A stretch of DNA of 64,000 bases, from the NCBI GenBank assembly GCA_013036095.1, contig JAAXCW010000002.1:186001-250000 (forward strand), written 5' to 3'. The notes beneath the pieces are model-generated. The model had not been told where the DNA came from, made no database searches, and saw only the letters and a list, made by a program, of their open reading frames with translations. Of the stretch, positions 8,635-16,656 are shown in pieces. Source of the DNA: Vulcanimicrobiota bacterium (lineage in GTDB: Bacteria > Vulcanimicrobiota > Vulcanimicrobiia > Vulcanimicrobiales > Vulcanimicrobiaceae). Every line of letters starts with the position of its first letter. Position 1 is the first letter of the stretch. Both the position numbers and the translations under genes were made by a program.

Positions 8635-8766
8635 ACGTGTCAACCCGTTAGCCTTGGACTGGTCACACCAACGCCGCGAGACTTCGTAGCCCTCGCGTTG
8701 GCCGATCCTTGCGCGCGCCTTGGCTCGTCGTGAATGAACCGTGGCCTCGCGAAAGCCGCCCATCTA

Positions 8767-8803
8767 TACGTTATTGACGTAGTACGTTATATGGGGATAT
8801 AAT
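8767..8803 (+). promoter_or_regulatory. Sigma70-type promoter of brnT with direct repeats
   Basis: TTGACG at 8774-8779 and TATAAT at 8798-8803 with an 18-bp spacer, 11 bases before the GTG of brnT. Two identical TACGTTAT repeats (8767-8774 and 8783-8790) flank and overlap the -35 and spacer, 16 bp apart, and are candidate sites for the antitoxin. Confidence 0.75.
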
Positions 8804-8814
8804 ACAGGTGAGAT

Positions 8815-9123
8815 GTGCCCGAATACCGCGACCTACAGTTTGAATGGGACGAAGCCAAAAGCGCAGATCGGTTCGCCCGAAGCGGGTTCGACTTTCACGC
8901 CGCTAAGACAATTTTTATTTCCGGCAGGTACGTCGAGCGCTGGGATGAGGCCCATTCAGACACAGAGGATCACTTCATCGCGACCGGTTTGCTGGGACCA
9001 GTCATTATCAGCGTTGTCTACACCGAACGGCCTCCGCGTAAGCGCATCATTAGCGCGTTTCGGGCCGACACTAACGACATCTTAGAGTACATGGTGACGT
9101 ATGCAATCATCCAAGAAGAATAA
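8815..9123 (+). CDS. brnT: BrnT family ribonuclease toxin
   Basis: A 102-aa protein starting at GTG. It has the family hallmarks FEWDEAKSADRFARSGFDF near the N-terminus, then a beta-rich core with ISVVYTERPPRKRIISAFRA, which is the usual BrnT stretch before the C-terminal Glu/Tyr segment. BrnT toxins are RelE-fold RNases that cleave mRNA and arrest translation. The gene overlaps the following XRE gene by 23 bases, the order toxin-first usual for brnT loci. The usual partner is a ribbon-helix-helix BrnA; here the partner has an XRE helix-turn-helix. A strong promoter with direct repeats lies just upstream. Confidence 0.88.
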   Translation: MPEYRDLQFEWDEAKSADRFARSGFDFHAAKTIFISGRYVERWDEAHSDTEDHFIATGLLGPVIISVVYTERPPRKRIISAFRADTNDILEYMVTYAIIQEE

Positions 9124-9487
9124 AGACCCGCATATCGACTGGTCGCGTTTCGGGAAGGAATCTCAAGAACAGGTTAACGCGGAAGCAGCTGAAGAAAAAC
9201 GCGCCCTCGGCCTGACCGGAGTGTACAAGCGTTTGCATGCGCACGTTAACGGAAAGGTGTATGACCTTTCGATTCCGGATGTGCGAGCCATTCGCGAGCA
9301 GCTTCATTTGTCGCAGGCGGAATTTGCCAAACGTTTCCACTTAAGTCAGCGTACCATCCAACAATGGGAACAGCGACGCGCCCTGCCCGACATGCCTGCG
9401 CGTATTCTTCTCAAGGCGATCGAACGAGCTCCCGAGGTCATTGCCGAGGCCGCCGCGGAAGTGGCTAAAGCGATTCGCGGAACGTAA
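9101..9487 (+). CDS. XRE-family helix-turn-helix antitoxin (BrnT partner)
   Basis: A 128-aa protein. The first about 65 residues are charged and probably bind the toxin. The C-terminal half is an XRE/HigA-like DNA-binding domain: VRAIREQLHLSQAEFAKRF then LSQRTIQQWEQRRALPDMPA, as in antitoxins paired with RelE-fold toxins. It starts at ATG 9101 within the end of brnT, so production is coupled to toxin translation. It probably represses the promoter at 8767-8803. Its end overlaps the convergent flavoenzyme gene by 23 bases. Confidence 0.82.
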   Translation: MQSSKKNKDPHIDWSRFGKESQEQVNAEAAEEKRALGLTGVYKRLHAHVNGKVYDLSIPDVRAIREQLHLSQAEFAKRFHLSQRTIQQWEQRRALPDMPARILLKAIERAPEVIAEAAAEVAKAIRGT

Positions 9488-10892
9488 ACACGCCGCTCGG
9501 ATCCGCGCGCCTCTTGATTGCTTCCAGCCGTGCGAGATTGGCGCCGTGATAGGCGGACTTCCAATCGCCGAGCGACGGATCGATGAAGTTTTGGTACGCG
9601 CCGCCTTTGGCAATCGGAACGATCGCTTCGTAAAACGCGCTCTGCCATTCCAGGTTTTGCCGCAGCGTATCGCTTGGCGTATCGCGCTCCCAATACAGTT
9701 CAATCGCGGCGAGCCACCGGCTCTGACGGTGGACGAACGCCGTATCGCTCGGTTTCCAGTCGTTGACGCGGCCACCGGTCTGAAAAACCTTGAACGCCGC
9801 CGACTTCGCCGTCTTCGGGTATCTCCGCAGCCAATCAAAAACCACCGCGACCGCGCGATGATCGATCGCCTGATCGAAGAACCGCGAGCGTTCTTGGTAA
9901 TAAGCCGGAAGCCCAGCCTCTGAAAGCACCCGCTGCGCCTTCCAATAGTGGTCCATCGTCACCACACCCTTGGGTTGCGCAATCGCATACGCATCGGCGA
10001 GTAACTCGTGCAGCCCGGCCGGGGTGCCGGCGAACTGACCGAGCAACTCAATCTGTATTCCCGAAGAACTCGTCGGGGCTTTAGCGGAAATCTTCGAACC
10101 GAACGTCCGCGGCGCTCGATCCAGCGCCTCGACCAAAACCGCAAGAACGCGTTCGGGCTGTTCCTCCCAAACCAAATCGCACACCGTGATCTTCCCGACG
10201 TCGAACGTCTGAAACGCAAGCGACGTGTTGATGCCAAAGTTCCCGCCGCCCGCACCGCGACAGGCCCACAACAGATCGTGGTCGCCGCTCAGCGTTCGAA
10301 TCGTTCCATCGGCGAGCACGATCTCGCTTGCAACCATGTGATCGCACGTCAGACCGTGCGCGCGCATGTTAAAACCGATGCCGCCACCCAGCGCCAGACC
10401 CGCGACGCCAACACTCGGACACCGCCCGTGCGTGATCGCAAGATTCCGATTGCCGAAAAACTGATACATGTCGCCGTTGCGCGCGCCTCCGCCGACCGTC
10501 GCGACGCCGGTGCTCTCGTCCAACGATACGCCGTTCATCGCACGCAGATCGATCATCAACCCGCTCGTCGTTGAATAGCCCGCGTAGGAATGGCCGCCGG
10601 AACGCGCCACCAGCGGCACGCCATTCTCGCGTGCCCACACAATCGCTGCGCTCACATCTCGCGCGTTCTTGCACATCGCGATGCCCGCCGGACGAAGTGC
10701 GGAGTACCGCAAGTTATTCGGAAGCGCAAACTCCGCGTATGTGCGATCGCCTGGAAGCACGACGCTTCCGGAAAGCCGATGAGCCAGCGCCGCCCACGGC
10801 AGCCGGCGAGCCGCCGCAAGCAGTTCCGCTCCGCCCGCGCCGAGCGCGGCCGCGCCGACCACGCCTCGTAAAAAGTCGCGCCGGTTCAGCAT
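9465..10892 (-). CDS. Tat-exported FAD-linked oxidase, berberine bridge enzyme-like
   Basis: A 475-aa flavoprotein when started at ATG 10892, which places the twin-arginine motif NRRDFLRG at the N-terminus followed by a hydrophobic stretch; an upstream start in the same frame would bury this signal. The FAD-binding domain shows VARSGGHSYAGYS (His usually linked to FAD) and GRCPSVGVAGLALGGG (Cys usually forming the second link), so a bicovalently bound FAD is likely. The C-terminal BBE segment is present (YHGANLARLEAIKRRADPSGVF). Such enzymes oxidise sugars or secondary metabolites with O2; the substrate cannot be inferred. It sits between toxin-antitoxin pairs without an obvious functional link. 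Confidence 0.88.
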   Translation of the reverse strand: MLNRRDFLRGVVGAAALGAGGAELLAAARRLPWAALAHRLSGSVVLPGDRTYAEFALPNNLRYSALRPAGIAMCKNARDVSAAIVWARENGVPLVARSGGHSYAGYSTTSGLMIDLRAMNGVSLDESTGVATVGGGARNGDMYQFFGNRNLAITHGRCPSVGVAGLALGGGIGFNMRAHGLTCDHMVASEIVLADGTIRTLSGDHDLLWACRGAGGGNFGINTSLAFQTFDVGKITVCDLVWEEQPERVLAVLVEALDRAPRTFGSKISAKAPTSSSGIQIELLGQFAGTPAGLHELLADAYAIAQPKGVVTMDHYWKAQRVLSEAGLPAYYQERSRFFDQAIDHRAVAVVFDWLRRYPKTAKSAAFKVFQTGGRVNDWKPSDTAFVHRQSRWLAAIELYWERDTPSDTLRQNLEWQSAFYEAIVPIAKGGAYQNFIDPSLGDWKSAYHGANLARLEAIKRRADPSGVFTFRESL

Positions 10893-10916
10893 GACTCTCA
10901 GTTCCAGCGAGCAAGC

Positions 10917-10945
10917 TTGCCCTCCTATATAACACATTATATAAT
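10917..10945 (+). promoter_or_regulatory. Promoter of the XRE/nucleotidyltransferase pair
   Basis: TTGCCC at 10917-10922 and a perfect TATAAT at 10940-10945, spacer 17 bp. The ATG at 10952 follows the -10 box by six bases, so the transcript is expected to be leaderless. Confidence 0.7.
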
Positions 10946-10951
10946 ACGGTG

Positions 10952-11497
10952 ATGGCTCGAACTCGGAAAGATGAGGCCCTGGGGGCGTCTCTGCGGGCCG
11001 CCCGGAGGGCGAGCGGGCTCAGCCAGGCAGCCGCCGCCAAGGCAGCCGGCTTGACACAGGCGCACGTGTCGCTGATCGAGCGTGGAATGGATGCGCATCT
11101 TTCCATTTTCCAGCGGGCCGCCGCGGCCGTCGATGCGGAGCTACGCCTTGAAACGCAGGCTGCTCGGGTGGTGCCTGCCCCCTACGGTGGTGACGAAATC
11201 GCGAACCGTCTCTACCTCCTAGGCCGGCTGGCCGCGAAGCGGCTGACCGCCAAGCGCCTCGCGGAGTTTCGCGACTGGATCGCGCGCGCTCAATCACGGC
11301 TCGGCGACTATCCGTATTTCCGGCGCTGGCTCGAGATCATTAACGAAGGTCCGGACTCAGTTGCAGCAATGCTCACAAATCGCGGTGAGGCCGGCCGCTA
11401 CATGCGATCCGTTGCGACATTCCGTCCCTTCGTCTCGCAAGCCGAACGCGATGCCTACTTTCGGCGCGAGCTTCCGCCGGATGGAGATTCGCACTGA
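10952..11497 (+). CDS. XRE-family antitoxin-like regulator
   Basis: About 181 aa. The N-terminus is an XRE helix-turn-helix (LRAARRASGLSQAAAAKAAGL, then QAHVSLIERG); the remainder is helical (LAAKRLTAKRLAEFRDWIARAQ) and probably contacts the partner. It is followed by a nucleotidyltransferase-like gene overlapping its stop codon, an arrangement seen in XRE/DUF6036-type two-gene modules that behave like toxin-antitoxin or abortive-infection systems. ATG at 10952 is preferred over GTG 10949 because of the close -10 box; both are possible. Confidence 0.75.
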   Translation: MARTRKDEALGASLRAARRASGLSQAAAAKAAGLTQAHVSLIERGMDAHLSIFQRAAAAVDAELRLETQAARVVPAPYGGDEIANRLYLLGRLAAKRLTAKRLAEFRDWIARAQSRLGDYPYFRRWLEIINEGPDSVAAMLTNRGEAGRYMRSVATFRPFVSQAERDAYFRRELPPDGDSH

Positions 11498-12051
11498 AGT
11501 CCTCCGATGCGGACCGGCTGATTATTGCATTTGCCGAGCTCGTCAACGCGCGACGCGTTCTCGTCGTCGGGTCGCAAGCGATTCATGCCTTTTGTCCAGA
11601 TCCGCCGATCGATATCGTCGTCTCGTCGCGCGAAGTTGATATTATGCCCTTACCGTATGAGCCGTTCGAGAAATGGTTTTACTATGCCCACGAACGCCTT
11701 GGAGCCGATAGCGAATTTGACGCCGAGAATGGCGTGTATATTGACATGATGCGCGCCTCTATGTTGAGATTGCCGCGCGGTTGGGAAAAGCGCGCGCTCG
11801 AGCGTATCTTGCTTGCCGAAACGCCCGAGGCGATCGTCGTCGTGTACCCTGAACTACACGACTTGCTTGCAAGCAAATTGTTCGCAGGCCGTGCGCAAGA
11901 TTTGGAGTTCCTTCAGGGAGCTCGCCAGCTGCTCTCGGTCGACCGCAAAACGCTAAAAAGGCGAATAAACCAAATCGACCTTTCTCGGGAACAGGAGCGT
12001 CAACGAGCGCACGCCCTGAGATCACTGGATAGCGCGTTTGAAGCTCACTAG
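11494..12051 (+). CDS. Nucleotidyltransferase-fold protein (DUF6036-like), non-AUG start
   Basis: About 185 aa if read from CTG 11494. The frame from there matches the family from its first residue: LKSSDADRLIIAFAELV, then the nucleotidyltransferase signature VVGSQAIHAF followed by REVDIMPL, and the family's PELHDLLASKLFAGR with AQDLEF. The first ATG in frame (11644) would remove the catalytic GSQA and most of the DxD region, so it cannot be the real start. CTG overlaps the stop of the XRE gene as CTGA, mimicking the usual ATGA coupling. The C-terminal about 45 residues are charged. It is the probable toxin or effector of the pair; the chemistry is inferred from the fold. Confidence 0.72.
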   Translation: MKSSDADRLIIAFAELVNARRVLVVGSQAIHAFCPDPPIDIVVSSREVDIMPLPYEPFEKWFYYAHERLGADSEFDAENGVYIDMMRASMLRLPRGWEKRALERILLAETPEAIVVVYPELHDLLASKLFAGRAQDLEFLQGARQLLSVDRKTLKRRINQIDLSREQERQRAHALRSLDSAFEAH

Positions 12052-12110
12052 GCGGGACCGCTCGCCGGCCGCGGAAGGGCCACGGTTTTCCGCCGCGCAA
12101 AAGGCCTGGT

Positions 12111-12524
12111 ATGAAACTCGAACCGTACATCTTTTTCTACGGCAGCTGCGAAGAGGCGCTTGCGTTTTACAAGAAAATCCTCGGCGGCGAATACAACATC
12201 ATTCGCTTCGAAGGCGCGCCGCAAGGTCACGAAGTTCCCTCCGACTACAAAAACAAAGTCATGCACGCCGATTTTAAAGGCCAAGACTTTGCGTTCATGG
12301 CCTCCGACGGACCTCCGGGGAAAACGGTCGATCCCGACGCCGGCAACATCGCGCTATCGTTGGAGCTCTCCAGCGCAGGCGAAGGCAAACGCGTCTTCGA
12401 TGCGCTCGCTGAAGGCGGCAAGATCAGCATGCCGCTGAGTGACGTCGAATGGGGCGGCGGCGGAAAGTTCGGCATCATCGTCGACCGTTTCGGCACCGAA
12501 TGGATGATCACGTCACCGCAATAG
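12111..12524 (+). CDS. VOC-fold protein, PhnB-like
   Basis: A 137-aa glyoxalase/bleomycin-resistance superfamily protein of the PhnB type: it opens with PYIFFYGSCEEALAFYKKIL and has MHADFKGQDFAFMASD and a C-terminal FGIIVDRFGTEWMI. These small proteins form dimers of beta-alpha-beta-beta-beta units; most have no proven substrate. The paired metal ligands of true glyoxalases are not obvious. It lies alone, converging on the TacT gene with a 12-base overlap of the ends. Confidence 0.85.
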   Translation: MKLEPYIFFYGSCEEALAFYKKILGGEYNIIRFEGAPQGHEVPSDYKNKVMHADFKGQDFAFMASDGPPGKTVDPDAGNIALSLELSSAGEGKRVFDALAEGGKISMPLSDVEWGGGGKFGIIVDRFGTEWMITSPQ

Positions 12525-13022
12525 GTCGGCAATTGCGCTAAAGGGCAGAACGAGCCGCAACGGATCCGAAGGCAGCGCTTCGAATTCCGCCTGACATAAA
12601 TACCAGTCCACCGCATTGGGCTTTGAATCAACAACCAGGAATGCCGAGGCCACGGTTTGGCTTGCGTCATGCGCATTGCGCATCGCGTCGCTTAGTAAGA
12701 ACGGGCCTAAGCCCGCGCGCGTATAGCGAAGATCGCGCGCCAGGCGGCCTAGAAGCGTGGCCGGTACGGGCAGTCGCGGGCGGCCGCGTTGCAGCTCCTC
12801 GGGCAGCCCCGTTAACTCAAGGGACAGCGCGGAAAGAGTATAGTACCCTGCGATCTCGCCTTCATCGCTAACATACACATGCAACCGGGTGGTATTGTTT
12901 TCGTCTTGCTTTCGGGCAAAACGCTTCAGGTACGCGTCGAGTGCCGGCTCTCCGCACGAAAACCGCTCGCGATCGTGATGATCGGCGAGCGGCTGAACCG
13001 TGAAGTTTTGGAGCGGGCCGAT
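12513..13022 (-). CDS. TacT-like GNAT toxin (acetyltransferase), non-AUG start
   Basis: GNAT toxins of this family acetylate aminoacyl-tRNA and block translation. The frame directly after the antitoxin stop encodes the family N-terminus: IGPLQNFTVQPLADHHDRER, then FSCGEPALDAYLKRFA, then HVYVSDEGEIAGYYTLSA. The acetyl-CoA loop is RYTRAGLGPFLLSDAM, and the tail LRLVLPFSAI is typical. The first ATG in frame (12884) would remove about 46 conserved residues including the CGxxxLDxYL motif. The only codon at the expected position is ATC 13022-13020, immediately after the antitoxin TAA and in the same frame. Initiation at ATC or limited stop readthrough are the two explanations. The usual FYxxFGF motif is altered (WYLCQAEFEAL). 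Confidence 0.78.
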   Translation of the reverse strand: MGPLQNFTVQPLADHHDRERFSCGEPALDAYLKRFARKQDENNTTRLHVYVSDEGEIAGYYTLSALSLELTGLPEELQRGRPRLPVPATLLGRLARDLRYTRAGLGPFLLSDAMRNAHDASQTVASAFLVVDSKPNAVDWYLCQAEFEALPSDPLRLVLPFSAIADLLR

Positions 13023-13325
13023 TTAAGCGCGGGCCTTTTCTTGCGCGGCGGAGAGCTGCATCAGAGCGCGAAGGCGAGGTCTCTCGCGCGGTTGCAACAG
13101 TGAGATCACAAAGCGGCTGTCTCGCTCATCGAGCGTCCAGCGTTCGACCGCCTGCTCAATTGCTTCTGCCTGCGCTAACGCCGCAGAAACCACGAAGTCG
13201 CTCATTTGTCGGCCCGATAAGGCAGCCGCTTTGCGGATTCTGGCCTTCACGTGTTCCGGCATTCGAAGATCCAGCCGTTCGGCTCGCTCGGCTTGCCCTT
13301 TGGCGTCTTTCATGTCGGTCCTCAC
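13023..13325 (-). CDS. TacA-like ribbon-helix-helix antitoxin (DUF1778)
   Basis: Antitoxin to the following GNAT gene. The 100-aa protein (GTG 13325; ATG four codons later also possible) has the RHH segment ERLDLRMPEHVKARIRKAAALSGRQ cut short here, then MSDFVVSAALAQAEAIE, followed by a toxin-neutralising tail with SRFVISLLQPRERPRLRALM. The GTG overlaps the TAG of the BNR-repeat gene (TAGTG). An 8-bp inverted repeat lies immediately upstream and probably serves as its operator. Confidence 0.87.
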   Translation of the reverse strand: MRTDMKDAKGQAERAERLDLRMPEHVKARIRKAAALSGRQMSDFVVSAALAQAEAIEQAVERWTLDERDSRFVISLLQPRERPRLRALMQLSAAQEKARA

Positions 13326-16300
13326 TATGTACGGTTTATCACCGTACAGCCATCGTATCCTATTGCATCGCCGCCCGCAAGCGCGCCATCTCCGTAGCAG
13401 CCTGTGCCCGCAACTCGCAACTCGTCGTAGGTCGCGTACTCCGCCGGCGTCGGCGCCTGGTAAGCCAAGTCGATCGAGCCGAGCAGAAACGCCAGCGCGT
13501 CGCGCATCTTACTTTCATGCGCCAGATCGCTTTCGCTCGAGCGATTCGGGTTGAGCTGCACCATGTCAGCCAGCGCCGCATCGACTTGCGCACGCTTCGA
13601 CGCCGGTAAACTCGCGCGCGCCGTTTCAGCAGCGTTCACCGCGCGATCTAACGCGTCGAGGGTGTTGCGGATCCGCATTGAAAGCGCCAGCCGCGCCGCC
13701 AGCTCGCCCGACCCGGGATGCAATCGCGGATCGAGCATCAAGCGAAACGGCTGCTGCAACTTCTTCCCGCCGTAACTCAACACCACGGAGTATTTTCCCG
13801 GCACGATCGTCGGACCGTCGACCGTATCGCTGAAATCATCGGTCCCGAACGCTTGCACGCCACGCGCTTCCGTGGCCGGCGCGTAGCGCATATCCCACAC
13901 AAAGAGATTCATGCCCGGATCGACGCCGGTCAATTCGTGCAGGTTCTGAGCGATGATCTCGGTGTCGTTAACGTCGCCACGTTGTTGCGCCGATGGTGGC
14001 TTCTCTTTCTTGTTGTGCAAGTGCAGATTGAAGCTGCGGACAATCCGGCCGCCCGCATCCAGGAATGTCAGCGCCAGCGGCGTCTTGCCGTCATAATCTT
14101 CCGGCACGTTGAAGAACACGCTTGTTCCGTACGTCGGACCTTGCCCGCTTCCAGCCCGCGCGCCGCCCGAACCGTACGCATGCGTCAGCCACGCCGTCTC
14201 GGGCGCGAAGAGCAGCGGCGAACCGCTTGCACCCGCGGCGAGCTGCTCGAGCACGCTTAAGTTATCCAAGATCCAAAACGAGCGGCCGTGCGTCGCGACC
14301 ACAACGTCGCCCTGGCGCGAGTCGATCACGATGTCGCGGACCTGTACGTACGGCAGATTAAGCGTCAGCGGCTGCCACACGGCGCCGCCATCCAAACTCA
14401 CGTAGATCGTGCTGCGCGTTCCCGCGAACATCACGCGCGGATCGCGCGGATCTTGCCGCACCGCGAAGACGTACTGATCGTCGGGCAGGCCGCCGGTCAT
14501 CGCGCTCCAATGCGCGCCGTAATCGGTCGTCTTATAAATGTAGGGATGGAAATCGTCCCACTGATACCGCGACGCCGAGAGATACGCGGTCCCCGCCGAC
14601 ACGTGCGACGGCTCGATCGTGCTGATCTGCGCCCACTGCGGCAACTCCGGCGGCGTCACAAGCTTCCAATTCCCGCCCGCATCGGTCGTCACGTGCACCA
14701 GACCATCGGCCGAACCCGCCCACATCACGTTGGGCGTCAGCGGTGAAACGGCCAGCGCGGAAATATCCGGAAACGTTTCGACGCCGGTCTGGTCGAGATC
14801 GACCGGTCCACCACTCGGTCCTTCCGTCGTCGGATCGTTGCGCGTGAGATCGGGACTGATCTGCTGCCAGCGCTCGCCGTAATCGTCGCTCTTGAAAACG
14901 ACGTTCGCGCCGACCAGCAGCTCGTGCGGTTTCGATGGCGAGAAAAAGATCGGATGCGTCCAGCCGAAGCGGAACTTGCTCTCCGCCGACGAGACGCCCG
15001 ACATATACTTGGGCCACGGACTCACATTCTTCTGTTCGCCCGTTTCTCGATTGAGGCGCGCCATCGAACTTTGATAGCCGCTGCCGTAGGTGACCATCGG
15101 ATTGTTCGGATCGGGCGCGACCCACGTGCTCTCGCCCAGCGCCACGCCGTGCCAGCCGCCGGCGCCTAAACCTTCGGCCGAACCGCTCGGACCTTCAAAC
15201 GCGCCGTGATCTTGCGACGCGCCGTAGACATGAAATGGAAACTGCTTGTCGATCGCAACCTTGTAGAATTGATCGGTCGGCTGATTCTGCTTGGAGCTCC
15301 ACGTCTTGCCGCCGTCAACCGAGACCATCGCGCCGCCGTCGTCACCTTCGAGTAAGATCTTCGGATTGCGCGGACTGATCCACACGATGTGATGATCGCC
15401 CGGCCGCGTGATCGCTTTCCACGTCTTGCCGCTATCGGTCGTTTTGAAGACGCCGTCCACTTGCGGCGCGTATGCGACCTTCGCGTTGGTCGGGTCGGCG
15501 AAAATCGCCATATAATAGAAGGCGCGCTGTCGTAGCTTCATCTCGCTATTGACCCGCTTCCACGTCGCGCCCGCGTCCGTTGAATGAAAGACGCCGCCCG
15601 ACTGCGCCTGCACGATCGCATAGACGCTGCGCGGATCGCTGGCCGAAACGCTCACGCCAATTTTGCCGAGCACGCCCTGCGCAAAACCGGGATTGCTTGA
15701 AATCTTACTCCAGTGCGCGCCGCCGTCGGTCGTTTTATAGAGCCCGCTGCCTGGACCGCCGCTGGTAAATTTCCATGGACGGCGCTCCGCTTGCCACATC
15801 GAGGCGTAGAGCACGTTGGGATTGCGCGCATCCATCACGACGCCGTCCGAGCCGGTATTATCGTCGACGTAAAGCACTTTGCTCCACGTCGCTCCGCCGT
15901 CGGTGGTTTTGAAGACGCCGCGCTCGGCGTTGGGCGCAAACACGTGCCCAAGCGAACTCGCGTACACAATGTTTGAGTCGCGCGGATCGATCGCGATCGC
16001 GGTCGTCGTGTGCGTGTCGCGCAGGCCGGCGTAATGCCATGTCTTGCCGGCGTCGGTCGTTTTGTAAATGCCATCGCCGGTGGCAAAATCGCCGCGCGGA
16101 TCCGACTCGCCGGTTCCCGCATAAATAACCTTCGGATTGGCCGGCGCCACCGCAATCGCGCCGATGCTGTAGCCGTTCATCATCGCGGTTTGCCCGTCGG
16201 TGATGTTCTCCCAGCTCGTACCGTAGTTGCTGCTGCGCCACACGCCGCCTTGCACGCCGCCCATATAAAACAGACTGGGCTCGCTCGGCACACCGGCGAC

Positions 16301-16522
16301 CGCCACGACGCGCCCGCCGATAAACGGACCGATCATCCGCCACTGCAATTTGCTCATGAGCTTTTGCGCGGTGCTCGCCTCAGGCTGCGTAACGGCAGGC
16401 GCCTTTGTCGGCGCGGGCGACAGCCGCGTTTCCTTTATGGGCGCGGCCTGCGCCGCGACGGGTGAAAGGAAGATCGGGGCTAGAAAAATAGCGGAAAGGG
16501 CGGCTGCGATAAGGCGCTTCAT
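13325..16522 (-). CDS. Secreted BNR/sortilin-like beta-propeller protein
   Basis: A 1065-aa exported protein with a signal peptide ending near ALA/AQA (residue about 27). It carries at least ten Asp-box motifs (S/T-x-D-x-G-x-x-W), for example TTDAGKTW, TTDGGATW, STDAGATW, SVDGGKTW, SDDYGERW, TTDYGAHW and SLDGGAVW, which form multi-bladed propellers like VPS10/sortilin and GH33/74 relatives. A beta-sandwich-like region (residues about 780-950) and a helical C-terminal region follow. Proteins of this size and pattern are common in Acidobacteria-like soil genomes as 'glycosyl hydrolases', but no catalytic residues can be assigned. Its last codons contain the tacAT operator. Confidence 0.88.
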   Translation of the reverse strand: MKRLIAAALSAIFLAPIFLSPVAAQAAPIKETRLSPAPTKAPAVTQPEASTAQKLMSKLQWRMIGPFIGGRVVAVAGVPSEPSLFYMGGVQGGVWRSSNYGTSWENITDGQTAMMNGYSIGAIAVAPANPKVIYAGTGESDPRGDFATGDGIYKTTDAGKTWHYAGLRDTHTTTAIAIDPRDSNIVYASSLGHVFAPNAERGVFKTTDGGATWSKVLYVDDNTGSDGVVMDARNPNVLYASMWQAERRPWKFTSGGPGSGLYKTTDGGAHWSKISSNPGFAQGVLGKIGVSVSASDPRSVYAIVQAQSGGVFHSTDAGATWKRVNSEMKLRQRAFYYMAIFADPTNAKVAYAPQVDGVFKTTDSGKTWKAITRPGDHHIVWISPRNPKILLEGDDGGAMVSVDGGKTWSSKQNQPTDQFYKVAIDKQFPFHVYGASQDHGAFEGPSGSAEGLGAGGWHGVALGESTWVAPDPNNPMVTYGSGYQSSMARLNRETGEQKNVSPWPKYMSGVSSAESKFRFGWTHPIFFSPSKPHELLVGANVVFKSDDYGERWQQISPDLTRNDPTTEGPSGGPVDLDQTGVETFPDISALAVSPLTPNVMWAGSADGLVHVTTDAGGNWKLVTPPELPQWAQISTIEPSHVSAGTAYLSASRYQWDDFHPYIYKTTDYGAHWSAMTGGLPDDQYVFAVRQDPRDPRVMFAGTRSTIYVSLDGGAVWQPLTLNLPYVQVRDIVIDSRQGDVVVATHGRSFWILDNLSVLEQLAAGASGSPLLFAPETAWLTHAYGSGGARAGSGQGPTYGTSVFFNVPEDYDGKTPLALTFLDAGGRIVRSFNLHLHNKKEKPPSAQQRGDVNDTEIIAQNLHELTGVDPGMNLFVWDMRYAPATEARGVQAFGTDDFSDTVDGPTIVPGKYSVVLSYGGKKLQQPFRLMLDPRLHPGSGELAARLALSMRIRNTLDALDRAVNAAETARASLPASKRAQVDAALADMVQLNPNRSSESDLAHESKMRDALAFLLGSIDLAYQAPTPAEYATYDELRVAGTGCYGDGALAGGDAIGYDGCTVINRT
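13328..13348. promoter_or_regulatory. Inverted-repeat operator of tacAT
   Basis: TGTACGGT, five bases, ACCGTACA: a perfect 8-bp inverted repeat placed 2 bases before the antitoxin GTG and inside the last codons of the BNR-repeat gene. On the minus strand the spacer gives GATAAAC, a possible -10 box, so binding would block the promoter. Confidence 0.65.
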
Positions 16523-16552
16523 GCCGCGTAGGTTATCCGCGTCCCAAAGGAT

Positions 16553-16578
16553 GGCCCGCTAACGCGGGCCCCCGTTTT
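16553..16578 (+). terminator. Hairpin followed by T-rich stretch
   Basis: GGCCCGC, loop TAAC, GCGGGCC, then CCCGTTTTATT on the plus strand. No plus-strand gene ends here (the BNR gene begins and the transporter gene ends nearby, both leftward), so it may stop antisense transcripts or be a leader hairpin. Confidence 0.35.
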
Positions 16579-16582
16579 ATTG

Positions 16583-16656
16583 GTGTCATGGTGAGCCGCG
16601 CGCCCTTGGTGCGCGCTGGTCGAACCACGGACTATGTCATCCTGAGCGAGCGCTAC
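16583..16656. repeat. Dispersed modular repeat, copy c
   Basis: GTGTCATGGTGAGC, hairpin of GCGCGCCC/GGTGCGCGC type, GGTCGAACCACGG, then a second unit start CTATGTCATCCTGAGCGAGC running into the stop codon of the VIT1-type gene. Confidence 0.7.

Noticed and set aside
8668..8702. Hairpin CCAACGCCGCGAG ... CTCGCGTTGG in the brnT upstream region
   Set aside because: It has a bulge, no T-run and no upstream plus-strand gene; too weak to call a terminator.
8727..8760. Possible third head fragment of the RNA element (GGCTCGTCGTGAA)
   Set aside because: Only 13 bases match copy 1; neither the T-arm-like hairpin nor the terminator follows.
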